A DNA stretch of 64,000 nucleotides from Streptomyces californicus. Lineage in GTDB: Bacteria; Actinomycetota; Actinomycetes; Streptomycetales; Streptomycetaceae. The stretch covers positions 62,001 through 126,000 of the forward strand of contig NZ_JNZZ01000008.1 in NCBI RefSeq assembly GCF_000717645.1, in the 5' to 3' direction. Below the pieces are notes generated by a model, which worked only from the letters and a program-made list of their open reading frames with translations, ran no database searches and was not told the origin of the DNA. The position numbers and the translations under genes were made by a program. Of this stretch, positions 18,021 to 26,290 are shown piece after piece; the first letter of the stretch is position 1; every line of letters begins with the position of its first letter.

Positions 18021-18094
18021 GTTCTTCACTGTAACGAGGACGCGGAGTCCGGTATCCGGTGACCACGGGGTCGGCGGGGCGGCGGGTCCCCGCT

Positions 18095-18706
18095 CTACAA
18101 CTCGTCGATCGCCGTCAGGTCGATGTCGATGTCGTACGGGGCGGAGAGCTTGAGCCGGTCGTGGTGGACGCCGGTGGAGACGTACGTCTTGTTGACCGGG
18201 TCGAGCTCGTAGGTGATGACCATGGGGCGGTCGTTCTCGCCGGCCATCTCGACCAGCCAGAAGTGCTGGATGCCCGCCGCCGCGTACTTGTGCGGTTTGG
18301 TGTCCCGGTCGCGGTCCTCGGAGTCGGGGGAGACGACCTCGACGGCGAGGAGGACGTCGGCGGCCTGGTAGCGGGTCTGGCGGCGGCCCTGGATCGCTTC
18401 TGCCTTGACCACGACGACATCGGGTTCCGGGGCGTTCCGCCTGCCGAGCACGACCGCCATCTCGCGGCGCACGCGCAGGTCGTTCGGCACGTGCTGCCGC
18501 AGCCCCTGCTCCAGCAGATACATCGCCAGCGTGTGGAAGTCTCGCTGCGGACTCACGAAGACCAGGCTCCCGTCGATCAGCTCGGTGTGCGGCGGGAGGT
18601 CAAGCGTGAAGAATTCGTCCACGGTGTAGCCGTCCGCGGGCGGGACCGGCCACTTGGAGCCGTCCGACTGACGGTGCGGCGATTCGGGCAGTGCCTCGGC
18701 GGTCAT
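18095..18706 (-). CDS. Uma2 family (DUF820) putative nuclease-fold protein
   Basis: 203-residue protein with the PD-(D/E)XK-like core of the Uma2 family: HTELIDGSLVFVSP, APEPDVVVVK and LAVEVVSPDSEDRDRDTKPHKYAAAGI, in which the Glu of VEV and the later Lys would be active-site residues. Family members are greatly expanded in cyanobacteria and Streptomyces, and their function is unproven. The ATG at 18706 follows GGAGGAA. A second Uma2 paralogue lies at 29380-29961. A hairpin separates it from the acyl-CoA dehydrogenase gene upstream. Confidence 0.85.
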   Translation of the reverse strand: MTAEALPESPHRQSDGSKWPVPPADGYTVDEFFTLDLPPHTELIDGSLVFVSPQRDFHTLAMYLLEQGLRQHVPNDLRVRREMAVVLGRRNAPEPDVVVVKAEAIQGRRQTRYQAADVLLAVEVVSPDSEDRDRDTKPHKYAAAGIQHFWLVEMAGENDRPMVITYELDPVNKTYVSTGVHHDRLKLSAPYDIDIDLTAIDEL

Positions 18707-18765
18707 GGTTCCTCCCATGGACGGGATTCTGGGCCGTGCACTCAGCGTACCCAGCTGATACGACC

Positions 18766-18800
18766 GCGCCGCCACTCGAAGGAATTCCGAGCGGCGGCGC
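18766..18800 (-). terminator. Terminator of the acyl-CoA dehydrogenase gene
   Basis: GCGCCGCC-A-CTCG (18766-18778) pairs with CGAG-C-GGCGGCGC (18788-18800): a 12-bp stem with one A-C mismatch and a nine-base loop. It lies 32 bases after the acyl-CoA dehydrogenase stop, in the direction of its transcription. Confidence 0.75.
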
Positions 18801-18831
18801 CGGTTGACGTACGGAGCGGGGGAGCGAGGCC

Positions 18832-20658
18832 CTAGAAGGCGGCCTCGTCCAGCTCCATCAGCGAGTTGTCGATCGACTCGGCGAGCGCGCGCTCGGTCGA
18901 GACGCCCGGCAGGACGTTGGCGGCGAAGAACTTCGCGGCGGCGATCTTGCCCTGGTAGAACGCGGTGTCCTTGGCGGAGGCGGTCCGCAGCTTCTCGGCG
19001 GCGACGGCCGCGCCCTTGAGCAGCAGGTAGCCGACGACGACGTCGCCGGACGCCATCAGCAGGCGGGTGGTGTTGAGGCCCACCTTGTAGATGTTCTTGA
19101 CGTCCTCGCCGGTCGCGGTGAGGTCGGTGATCATCGCGCCGACGATCGCCTCCAGGTCCACGGCGGCCTTCGCCAGCGAGTCCAGCGCCGGGGCGAGCTC
19201 CTCGTTGCCCTGGGCCTCCGCGAGGAACTTCTTGATCTCCTCGGAGAGCGTGTTGAGCGAGGCGCCCTGGTCGCGGACGATCTTCCGGAAGAAGAAGTCC
19301 TGGCCCTGGATCGCCGTGGTGCCCTCGTAGAGGGTGTCGATCTTGGCGTCCCGGATGTACTGCTCGACCGGGTACTCCTGGAGGTAGCCGGAGCCGCCGA
19401 ACGTCTGGAGCGACTGCGCGAGCTGCTCGTAGGACTTCTCGGAACCGTAGCCCTTCACGATCGGCAGCAGCAGGTCGTTGAGGCCGATCAGCGCCTTGGC
19501 GTCCTCGCCCGCGGCCTCCTTCTCCTGGATCGCGTCCTGGACGGCGGCCGTGTACAGCACGAGGGAGCGCATGCCCTCGGCGTACGCCTTCTGCGTCATG
19601 AGCGAGCGGCGCACGTCCGGGTGGTGCGTGATGGTGACCTTGGGCGCGGTCTTGTCCATGAAGTTCGCCAGGTCCGGACCCTGGACGCGCTCCTTGGCGT
19701 ACTCCAGCGCGTTCAGGTAGCCCGTGGAGAGGGTGGCGATGGCCTTCGTGCCGACCATCATGCGGGCGAACTCGATGATGCGGAACATCTGGCGGATGCC
19801 GTCGTGCTTGTCGCCGATCAGCCAGCCCTTGGCGGGGTGCTGGTCGCCGAACGTCATCTCGCAGGTGTTGGACGCCTTGAGGCCCATCTTGTGCTCGACG
19901 TTCGTCGCGTACACGCCGTTGCGCTCGCCCAGCTCGCCGGTGGTCCAGTCGAAGTGGAACTTCGGGACCATGAAGAGGGAGAGGCCCTTGGTGCCCGGTC
20001 CGGCGCCCTCGGGGCGGGCCAGCACGTAGTGGAGGATGTTCTCGGACATGTCGTGCTCGCCCGAGGTGATGAAGCGCTTCACGCCCTCGATGTGCCAGGA
20101 GCCGTCCTCCTGCCGCACGGCCTTCGTCCGGCCGGCGCCGACGTCCGAGCCGGCGTCCGGCTCGGTCAGCACCATCGTCGAGCCCCACTGCTTCTCGACG
20201 GCGATCTCCGCGATCTTCTTCTGCTCCTCGTTGCCCTCCTCGAAGAGGATGCCGGCGAAGGCCGGGCCGGAGGAGTACATCCACACGGCCGGGTTCGAGC
20301 CGAGGAGCAGCTCCGCGTAGCCCCAGATCAGGGAGCGGGGGGAGGTCGTGCCGCCGATCTCCTCCGGCAGGCCGAGGCGCCAGTACTCGGAGTCCATGAA
20401 CGCCTGGTACGACTTACGGAAGCTCGCCGGGACCGGGGCGGTTTTGGTCTCCGGGTCGAAGACCGGCGGGTTGCGGTCGGCGTCGGCGTAGGAGTCGGCG
20501 AGCTCGTTCTCGGCGAGGCGCGCGATCTCTTCCAGGATGCTCTTCGCGGTGTCGACGTCCATCTCACCGAACGGACCGGTGCCGTACACCTTGTCGCGCC
20601 CGAGGACCTCGAAGAGGTTGAACTCGATGTCGCGGAGATTCGACTTGTAGTGCCCCAT
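18832..20658 (-). CDS. Acyl-CoA dehydrogenase, long (about 600-residue) type
   Basis: 608-residue flavoprotein of fatty-acid beta-oxidation, in the extended subfamily (FadE5-like) that carries an extra C-terminal domain. Motifs include [19 protein letters not shown] (FAD/substrate loop), [13 protein letters not shown] and [20 protein letters not shown], in which the Glu of YEGTT is the expected catalytic base. The N-terminal segment before residue 80 ([19 protein letters not shown]) is characteristic of this group. Start ATG 20658 with GGAG upstream. It is divergent from the SseB-like gene, and a short dyad in the shared promoter region may be its operator. Confidence 0.92.
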   Translation of the reverse strand: MGHYKSNLRDIEFNLFEVLGRDKVYGTGPFGEMDVDTAKSILEEIARLAENELADSYADADRNPPVFDPETKTAPVPASFRKSYQAFMDSEYWRLGLPEEIGGTTSPRSLIWGYAELLLGSNPAVWMYSSGPAFAGILFEEGNEEQKKIAEIAVEKQWGSTMVLTEPDAGSDVGAGRTKAVRQEDGSWHIEGVKRFITSGEHDMSENILHYVLARPEGAGPGTKGLSLFMVPKFHFDWTTGELGERNGVYATNVEHKMGLKASNTCEMTFGDQHPAKGWLIGDKHDGIRQMFRIIEFARMMVGTKAIATLSTGYLNALEYAKERVQGPDLANFMDKTAPKVTITHHPDVRRSLMTQKAYAEGMRSLVLYTAAVQDAIQEKEAAGEDAKALIGLNDLLLPIVKGYGSEKSYEQLAQSLQTFGGSGYLQEYPVEQYIRDAKIDTLYEGTTAIQGQDFFFRKIVRDQGASLNTLSEEIKKFLAEAQGNEELAPALDSLAKAAVDLEAIVGAMITDLTATGEDVKNIYKVGLNTTRLLMASGDVVVGYLLLKGAAVAAEKLRTASAKDTAFYQGKIAAAKFFAANVLPGVSTERALAESIDNSLMELDEAAF

Positions 20659-20760
20659 GGGAAGGCTCCGTAATCAATAGCAGTGGCGCGCAGCGCCCCG
20701 GGGAGATGCGGGTCGGGCGACAGGCAGGCATGGGTCGATCAGCTGACCTCTCCGATAATG

Positions 20761-20774
20761 CTACCCGTCAGTAA
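20761..20774. promoter_or_regulatory. Possible operator in the acyl-CoA dehydrogenase/SseB-like promoter region
   Basis: On the minus strand the sequence reads TTACTGACGGGTAG, an imperfect TTAC...GTAA-like dyad in the AT-richer part of the divergent promoter region (about 20745-20780). TetR-type regulators of fatty-acid genes use sites of this general look; the assignment is tentative. Confidence 0.3.
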
Positions 20775-20823
20775 TAAGGCGCAACCCCTCAAGCCGTAGA
20801 TGTGTCCGATTACTCTTTGCGGC

Positions 20824-21291
20824 ATGTACGGCTACGACCAGAACCCTGGTGCTCAGCAGCAGATGGGTCAGATGGGCCAGATGGGTCAGATGGGCGGCGG
20901 CTACGGGGAGCAGCCGCTGTATCCGGAACCGTCGCCGCCCTCCCTGGCCGACGCGGTACGGGCCTTCACCACCGGCTCCCTCGCCGCCGAGGACTTCCAG
21001 CAGATCTTCGCGACGTCGAAGGTCTACTGCCCGCGCGGCGACAACCCCGGCTTCCTGGCGCTGCACAACACGCAGCAGCCGGTGATCCCGATGTTCACCA
21101 CGCTCAAGGAGCTGCGGCGGTACGCGGGCAAGGAGTCCAAGTACTTCGTGATCACCGGGGCCGAGGTGATCGATCTGCTGCCGACGGGGTACGGCTTCGT
21201 CCTCGACATGGAGGGCGACCATCGCATGGTCTTCGACGCCAAGGCCGTCGAGCAGATGGTCGACTTCGCGATGCGCCGGATGTACGGGTAG
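20824..21291 (+). CDS. SseB-like domain protein with N-terminal Gln-Met-Gly repeats
   Basis: 155-residue cytoplasmic protein. The N-terminal 35 residues are Gln/Met/Gly-rich, with four QMG repeats encoded by four 9-bp units (20860-20895). The rest (about 40-155) looks like an SseB-type fold: PGFLALHNTQQPVIPMFTT, YAGKESKYFVITGAEVIDLLPTGYGFVLD. SseB-family proteins are of uncertain function. The ATG at 20824 has no ribosome-binding site; a leaderless transcript is possible. A hairpin terminator follows. Confidence 0.72.
   Translation: MYGYDQNPGAQQQMGQMGQMGQMGGGYGEQPLYPEPSPPSLADAVRAFTTGSLAAEDFQQIFATSKVYCPRGDNPGFLALHNTQQPVIPMFTTLKELRRYAGKESKYFVITGAEVIDLLPTGYGFVLDMEGDHRMVFDAKAVEQMVDFAMRRMYG
20860..20895 (+). 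repeat. Four in-frame 9-bp repeats (CAGATGGGY)
   Basis: Units alternate CAGATGGGT and CAGATGGGC within the start of the SseB-like gene, each encoding Gln-Met-Gly. A slippage-prone tract that can gain or lose units without a frameshift. Confidence 0.9.
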
Positions 21292-21340
21292 CCGGTCGCC
21301 GCCGCGGGTCGTCGGCCCGCTGTTCCCGTGTACGTGTGAG

Positions 21341-21374
21341 GGTCCGCGCCGAAGGCGGTGCGGGCCCTTTTCGC
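21341..21374 (+). terminator. Terminator of the SseB-like gene
   Basis: GGTCCGC and GCC (21341-21350) pair with GGC and GCGGGCC (from 21353) around a GAA loop with a small bulge, followed by TTTT. The rest of the 300-base gap up to the pirin gene is G-rich and shows no gene. Confidence 0.7.
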
Positions 21375-21537
21375 TGTGCGAGCCCCTTCTGCTGTGCGGC
21401 GACCGGCGGTCCTGTCGCCGTGGGGGGCTGGCGGTCCTGCGGGGTGGGACAGCGCGGATCGGCTGGGGGGTGGGGCGTTGCGTCGAGGCGTGGGCCGGTC
21501 GCGTCGGCGGTGCGGGAATGCGTGGCGCCTTGCGAGA

Positions 21538-21562
21538 TGTTCACTGTTCAACTAAATTGATC
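21538..21562 (+). promoter_or_regulatory. Pirin gene promoter/operator with TTCAA/TTGA half-sites
   Basis: An AT-rich island in very GC-rich surroundings, immediately upstream of the pirin ribosome-binding site. It contains TGTTCA, TGTTCAACTA and AAATTGATC; TCAA-CTAAA-TTGA forms an inverted repeat. A related TTGAAC direct repeat lies before the LLM monooxygenase gene at 50722. Such sites are typical of MarR or HxlR regulators; the regulator is not in this window. Confidence 0.45.
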
Positions 21563-21590
21563 GCAGAACACTCGCCCGGAGGTGGCTCCC

Positions 21591-22547
21591 ATGCCCGCAG
21601 TGACCGTCGACAACCCGCTGACCCTGCCCAAGGTGGCCGCTCAGGGTGACGCCGCGGCCCGGCCCGTGCTCGCCGTCACGACCGCGCCGAGCGGATTCGA
21701 GGGCGAGGGCTTCCCCGTCCGCCGCGCCTTCGCGGGCATCAACTACCGGCACCTCGACCCGTTCATCATGATGGACCAGATGGGTGAGGTGGAGTACCAG
21801 CCCGGGGAGCCCAAGGGCACCCCGTGGCACCCGCACCGCGGCTTCGAGACCGTGACGTACCTGATCGACGGGACCTTCATTCACCAGGACTCCAACGGCG
21901 GCGGCGGCACGATCGAGAACGGCGACACCCAGTGGATGACCGCCGGCTCGGGACTGCTGCACATCGAGGCTCCGCCGGAGTCGCTGGTCATGTCCGGCGG
22001 CCTCTTCCACGGCCTCCAGCTCTGGGTGAACCTGCCCAAGGCCGACAAGATGATGAACCCCCGCTACCAGGACATCCGCGGCGGCGAGGTCCAGCTCCTC
22101 GCCTCGCCCGACGGCGGCGCGCTGCTGCGGGTCATCGCGGGTGAGCTGGACGGCCACCAGGGCCCCGGCATCACGCACACCCCGATCACGATGATCCACG
22201 CCACCGTCCGGCCCGGCGCCGAGGTGACCCTGCCGTGGCGCGAGGACTTCAACGGCCTCGCGTACGTCCTGGCCGGACGCGGCACCGTCGGTGCGGAGCG
22301 CCGTCCGATCGCGATGGGCCAGACCGCGGTGTTCGGGACCGGCGGATCGCTGACCGTCCGCGCGGACGAGCGTCAGGACGGCCACACCCCGGATCTGGAG
22401 GTCGTGCTGCTCGGCGGCCGTCCGATCCGTGAGCCGATGGCGCACTACGGGCCGTTCGTGATGAACAGCCAGGCCGAGCTGAAGCAGGCGTTCGAGGACT
22501 TCCAGGCCGGACGGCTCGGCACGGTCCCGGCGGTCCACGGCATGTGA
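21591..22547 (+). CDS. Pirin-family cupin protein
   Basis: 318-residue bicupin. The N-terminal pirin domain holds the metal-site residues His80 and His82 (WHPHRGFETVTYLIDG), then His124 and Glu126 in LHIEAPPE. This is the usual H-x-H...H-x-E set, with Ile instead of the common Ser in the HSE motif. The C-terminal cupin domain (about 180-290) follows. Pirins bind Fe or Ni and act as quercetinases or redox-linked regulators; in Streptomyces a pirin has been connected with redox control of beta-oxidation. The ATG at 21591 follows GGAGG by eight bases; an in-frame GTG at 21582 overlaps that site and is rejected. Confidence 0.9.
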   Translation: MPAVTVDNPLTLPKVAAQGDAAARPVLAVTTAPSGFEGEGFPVRRAFAGINYRHLDPFIMMDQMGEVEYQPGEPKGTPWHPHRGFETVTYLIDGTFIHQDSNGGGGTIENGDTQWMTAGSGLLHIEAPPESLVMSGGLFHGLQLWVNLPKADKMMNPRYQDIRGGEVQLLASPDGGALLRVIAGELDGHQGPGITHTPITMIHATVRPGAEVTLPWREDFNGLAYVLAGRGTVGAERRPIAMGQTAVFGTGGSLTVRADERQDGHTPDLEVVLLGGRPIREPMAHYGPFVMNSQAELKQAFEDFQAGRLGTVPAVHGM

Positions 22548-22562
22548 CGAGACGTCACCCGT

Positions 22563-22598
22563 ACGGGGTGCGTCGGCGGGCCCGCCGACGCACCCCGT
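22563..22598. terminator. Terminator after pirin gene (18-bp perfect arms)
   Basis: ACGGGGTGCGTCGGCGGG at 22563-22580 is directly followed by its reverse complement at 22581-22598, a 36-bp perfect palindrome. It ends only 14 bases before the start of the AI-2E-family permease gene. Confidence 0.8.
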
Positions 22599-22612
22599 GA
22601 TCGTGTGGGCAG

Positions 22613-23779
22613 GTGCCCGCGCCTCAGACCGTCCTCCCCGAGAACGCCCGCAGGGCGGCCGCCTGGTGCGGTGTCGTCCTGCTCGTCGTGGGCGTGGCCG
22701 CGGTCGTGGTCTGGCTGGTCGTCGTCCTGAAGACGGCGGTCACCCCGGTGCTGCTGGCGCTGCTCGGCACCGCCCTGCTCGGGCCCGTCCACCGGTGGCT
22801 GATCGCCCGCAGGCTGAACCGGTCGCTGGCCGCCGGGCTGACCTGCGCGGCCCTGGTCGCGGTGGTCGGCGGCGCCGGGTACATCGTGGTCACCGCCCTC
22901 ATCGACTCCGGCGACCAGATCGTCGCCTCGCTGAAGGACGCCGGCCAGTGGATCGTCGACCATCTGGAGATCGGCGGGACCACGGACGTCGACGACCTGG
23001 CCGACAACGCGAAGAGCCTGGTGGTGAAGTTCGGGGCGAGCGCGGCGGGCGGTCTGCTCAGCGGCATCAGCCTGATCGGTTCGCTGGTGGCGACGAGCGT
23101 GCTGGCCCTGCTGCTGACCTTCTTCTTCCTGCGCGACTCCGACCGGGCCGTGCACCTGGCCCACACGGTCGCGCCGCGCGGCACGGGGGACCTGGTCGAG
23201 GCGATGGGGCGGCGGGCGTTCGAGGCCGTCGAGGGCTTCATGCGCGGCACCACGTTCATCGCCCTGATCGACGCGGTGTGCATCACGGTGGGCCTGCTGG
23301 TCCTGGACGTCCCCGGCGCGGTGGGGCTGGGCGCGCTCGTGTTCGTCGGCGCGTACATCCCGTACCTCGGGGCGTTCATCTCGGGTGCGGTGGCCGTGCT
23401 GGTGGCGCTCGCCGACCGGGGGTTCGTGACCGCGCTGTGGGCCCTGGGGGTGGTGCTCGCCGTCCAGGTACTGGAGGGCCATGTGCTGCAGCCGATGATC
23501 CAGAGCCGCACGGTCCAGATGCATCCGGCCATGGTCATGGTCGCGCTGACGGCCGGAGCGAGCGTGGCGGGCCTGCTCGGCATGCTGCTGGCGGTGCCGC
23601 TGTGCGCGGCGGCCTTCGGCATCCTGGCGGAGCTGCGCGAGGGCCGCGCTCCGGACGGCGGCGACGCGTCGAGCCCGGGCGGCGGCCGTCCTCCGGGCGC
23701 GGACGGCGGCGGCTCCGGCCCGTCCGGCGGCCGTCCTCCGAGTCCGTCCGGCGGCGAGCCCGGCCCGTCCGGCGCTTGA
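22613..23779 (+). CDS. AI-2E family transporter (PerM-like permease)
   Basis: 388-residue membrane protein of the AI-2E exporter/PerM family. An N-terminal pair of TM helices is followed by a central soluble region (IDSGDQIVASLKDAGQWIVDHLEIGG, residues about 100-135), then TM segments and the family hallmark VGAYIPYLGAFISGAVAVLVAL (about 242-263) and VLEGHVLQPMIQSRTVQMHPAMVMV. The C-terminal about 45 residues are Gly/Pro/Ser-rich and encoded by sequence resembling the Streptomyces intergenic element CCGTCCGGCG. The start is uncertain: GTG 22613 directly follows a terminator hairpin and has only a weak GGGCAG. Substrate unknown. Confidence 0.85.
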   Translation: MPAPQTVLPENARRAAAWCGVVLLVVGVAAVVVWLVVVLKTAVTPVLLALLGTALLGPVHRWLIARRLNRSLAAGLTCAALVAVVGGAGYIVVTALIDSGDQIVASLKDAGQWIVDHLEIGGTTDVDDLADNAKSLVVKFGASAAGGLLSGISLIGSLVATSVLALLLTFFFLRDSDRAVHLAHTVAPRGTGDLVEAMGRRAFEAVEGFMRGTTFIALIDAVCITVGLLVLDVPGAVGLGALVFVGAYIPYLGAFISGAVAVLVALADRGFVTALWALGVVLAVQVLEGHVLQPMIQSRTVQMHPAMVMVALTAGASVAGLLGMLLAVPLCAAAFGILAELREGRAPDGGDASSPGGGRPPGADGGGSGPSGGRPPSPSGGEPGPSGA

Positions 23780-23868
23780 GGGCGGACACACCCGCCCCGG
23801 CGGCCCCCCCCTCAGGCTCCGGAGGCCGCGGGCCCCGGGGCTCCGGAGGCCCGTGGCCGGGCCCGGAC

Positions 23869-25989
23869 TCAGGGGGCCGCCAGCTCCCCCGGCTCGTCCG
23901 ACTCGTACAGCTCGAACCAGATCGACTTCCCCTCCCCCCGCGGATCCACCCCCCACGCGTCCGCCAGCATCTCCATCAGCACCAGCCCCCGCCCGCTGGA
24001 CGCCATCTCGCCCGGCCGCCGCTTGTGCGGCAGCTCGTCGCTGGCGTCGGCGACCTCGACGCGCAGCCGCCGTTCGCCCTGCTCCCCGGAGACCTCCGCC
24101 ACCATCAGCGCGTCCCCGTCCGTGTGCACGAGGACGTTGGTGGCCATCTCGGAGACCATCAGGACCGCCGAGTCGACCTGTTCGGGATCGCTCCAGTCGT
24201 GCAGCAGCTCGCGTACGAGCTGCCGCCCGACCGAGATCCGCTCGGGCTCGGCCTGCGCGATGGTCAGGACGCTGCGGCGCGGCGGAGCCTCCCGGGCGGG
24301 GGTGCTCTCGCGGCGTAGGACCAGCACCGCGATGTCGTCCTCGCGGCGGTCCGCGAGCGGCCCCGTCGTGTAGTGCGAGGTCGGCCCGTGCACGGCCTGG
24401 ACCAGCGCGTCGGCCATCTCCTCCAGATCCTCGACGGGCTCCTCCAGGACCGGGCGCAGCCGGGTCCAGCCGGTCGCCATGTCGTGCCCGCCGGTCTCGA
24501 TGAGGCCGTCCGTGCACAGCATGATCGTCTCGCCGGGTTCCAGGACGACCCGGGTGGTGGGGTAGTCGGAGTCGGCCTCGATCCCGAGCGGCAGCCCGCC
24601 CGCCGTCTGCCGGATCACCGCGGTCCCGTCGGCGCTGATCACGACCGGGTCGGGATGGCCCGCGCGGGCGATGTCCAGGGTCCCGTCCTCCGGGGCCACC
24701 TCCGCGTACAGACAGGTCGCGAAGCGGGGCGCCGTGGCCCCCGGATCGCCCTCGACGCTCTCGTACGCGTCGGTGAGCCCGGACAGGAAGCGCGAGGCGC
24801 GGGCGAGCACGGCGTCCGGGCGGTGCCCCTCGGAGGCGTAGGCGCGCAGGGCGATGCGGAGCTGGCCCATCAGCCCCGCCGCCCGTACGTCATGGCCCTG
24901 GACGTCGCCGATGACCAGGGCGATACGGCCGCTCGGCAGCGAGATCATGTCGTACCAGTCGCCGCCCACCTGGAGCCCGCCGCCGGTCGGCACGTACCGC
25001 GCGGCCACCGTCATCCCGGGGATCTCCGGGCCCAGGGTCGGCATCATCGAACGCTGGAGGCCGAGCGACAGCTCGCGTTCCGTCTCGGCGACCCCGGCGC
25101 GCGCCAGCGCCTGGGCGAGCATCCGGGCGACCGTCGAGAGCACCGCGCGCTCGTCCGGCGAGAACCCCACCGGGTGGCGGAACCCGGCCATCCAGGCGCC
25201 CGTCGTGCGGCCGGAGGTGACCAGCGGCAGGAAGGCCCAGGACTGACGTCCGAAGCGGCGGGCGAGCGGCCAGGTGGCCGGGTAGCGGCGGCGGTACTCC
25301 TCGGGGGAGGGCAGGTAGATGGCACGGCCTGTGCGGACGACCTCGGCGGCCGGGTAGTCGGTGTCCAGGGCCATGTCGGTGAAGGCTTCCTCGTCGCCCG
25401 CGTTGTGCCCGTGGTGCCCGATGATCGTCAACCGCTCCCCGGCCGAGCCGAAGACCGCGAGGCCGTCCGGGGAGAAGCCGGGCATCGACAGCGACCCGGC
25501 GACCCGCAGCACCTCCTCGGTGGACCGCGCCTCGGCCAGCGCCCGCCCGGCGTCCAGCAGGAACGCCTCCCGCGACCGCCGCCAGTCCCCGGTGATCGGC
25601 ATGCGAGCGGCGGCGGTGGAGCCGGGCTGCGGCTCGGCGACCTCCTGGAGCGTGCCGATGAGGACGTAGCTCCCGGCGTCCCGGCCCGGCGGCACGATCG
25701 GCTTGGAACGGCTGCGCACGGTACGGAGGACCTGCCCGCGCTCGTCCACGATCCGCAGCCGGGCCTCGGCGAGGGTCCCCTCGGTGACCGCGAGGTTCAC
25801 CACCGCGTAGATCTCGTTCCAGTCGACCGGATGGAAACGGGAGCGCACCTCCGCCTCCCGGTAACTGCCGGGCTCCGCGGGCAGCCCGACCAGCCGGGCC
25901 GCCTCCGCGTCGAGCGTGACCGTCCCGGCGGCGTTGTCCCAGCGCCACAGGCCCGTCGCGATCGCGGCCAGGACTTCCTCGGTGCGCAT
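23869..25989 (-). CDS. PAS-GAF-PP2C (SpoIIE) phosphatase with C-terminal HATPase domain
   Basis: 706-residue signalling protein. It has a PAS domain (about 1-120, GLWRWDNAAGTVTLD, SRFHPVDW), a GAF sensor (about 145-300), a SpoIIE/PP2C phosphatase (about 320-550: GGDWYDMISLPSGRIALVIGDVQGHD, GETIMLCTDGLIE, REDDIAVLVLR) and an RsbW-like HATPase domain (about 570-700: SEMATNVLVHTDGD, SGRGLVLMEML). It should dephosphorylate anti-anti-sigma factors and, through the kinase-like end, bind or phosphorylate partners in sigma-factor switching. Start ATG 25989. No STAS or sigma gene lies nearby, so partners are elsewhere. Divergent from aspS. Confidence 0.92.
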   Translation of the reverse strand: MRTEEVLAAIATGLWRWDNAAGTVTLDAEAARLVGLPAEPGSYREAEVRSRFHPVDWNEIYAVVNLAVTEGTLAEARLRIVDERGQVLRTVRSRSKPIVPPGRDAGSYVLIGTLQEVAEPQPGSTAAARMPITGDWRRSREAFLLDAGRALAEARSTEEVLRVAGSLSMPGFSPDGLAVFGSAGERLTIIGHHGHNAGDEEAFTDMALDTDYPAAEVVRTGRAIYLPSPEEYRRRYPATWPLARRFGRQSWAFLPLVTSGRTTGAWMAGFRHPVGFSPDERAVLSTVARMLAQALARAGVAETERELSLGLQRSMMPTLGPEIPGMTVAARYVPTGGGLQVGGDWYDMISLPSGRIALVIGDVQGHDVRAAGLMGQLRIALRAYASEGHRPDAVLARASRFLSGLTDAYESVEGDPGATAPRFATCLYAEVAPEDGTLDIARAGHPDPVVISADGTAVIRQTAGGLPLGIEADSDYPTTRVVLEPGETIMLCTDGLIETGGHDMATGWTRLRPVLEEPVEDLEEMADALVQAVHGPTSHYTTGPLADRREDDIAVLVLRRESTPAREAPPRRSVLTIAQAEPERISVGRQLVRELLHDWSDPEQVDSAVLMVSEMATNVLVHTDGDALMVAEVSGEQGERRLRVEVADASDELPHKRRPGEMASSGRGLVLMEMLADAWGVDPRGEGKSIWFELYESDEPGELAAP

Positions 25990-26147
25990 TGCCCCACTTT
26001 AGGAAGGTCTGCGCGCGGGCCGCCACCGAGGAGCCGCCAACCCGACGGGGCCCGGCCCCGCGATGCCGGCGGCCGGGGCGCGGGCGCTGAGTAGAGGGGA
26101 AGCGGCCGGTGCGGGGGACGGGAGCGGAGGAGCGGCGGCCGGGGCGA

Positions 26148-26216
26148 GGGGGCGGAGCGCGAAGGGATGAGGGGGTGGAGTGCGAAGGGGCGAGCGGGCG
26201 GAGCGCAAAGGGAAAT
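26148..26216. repeat. Tandem repeat, three 23-bp units
   Basis: Three units share GGGCGGAGCGCGAAGGG or close variants, beginning at 26148, 26171 and 26194 with period 23. They lie in the 300-base gap between the divergent phosphatase gene and aspS. The rest of the gap is GC-rich with a small hairpin near 26220, no gene, and the aspS promoter presumably between 26230 and 26290. Confidence 0.65.
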
Positions 26217-26290
26217 GAACCGCCCCGGCCCCGGGCGGTAGCCTGGTGAGGCTCGATCCACCCCAAACAGCGAAGACTGGATGAACGACG

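Noticed and set aside
13371..18062. 1563-codon plus-strand open frame
   Set aside because: It runs antisense over the SARP regulator, DUF6458-like and M18 genes, which have clear domains. Arg/Gly/Gln-rich composition is the usual shadow of high-GC coding DNA.
22445..24517. 690-codon minus-strand frame opposite the AI-2E permease
   Set aside because: Arg/His/Gln-rich shadow; the permease on the plus strand has family motifs and TM segments.
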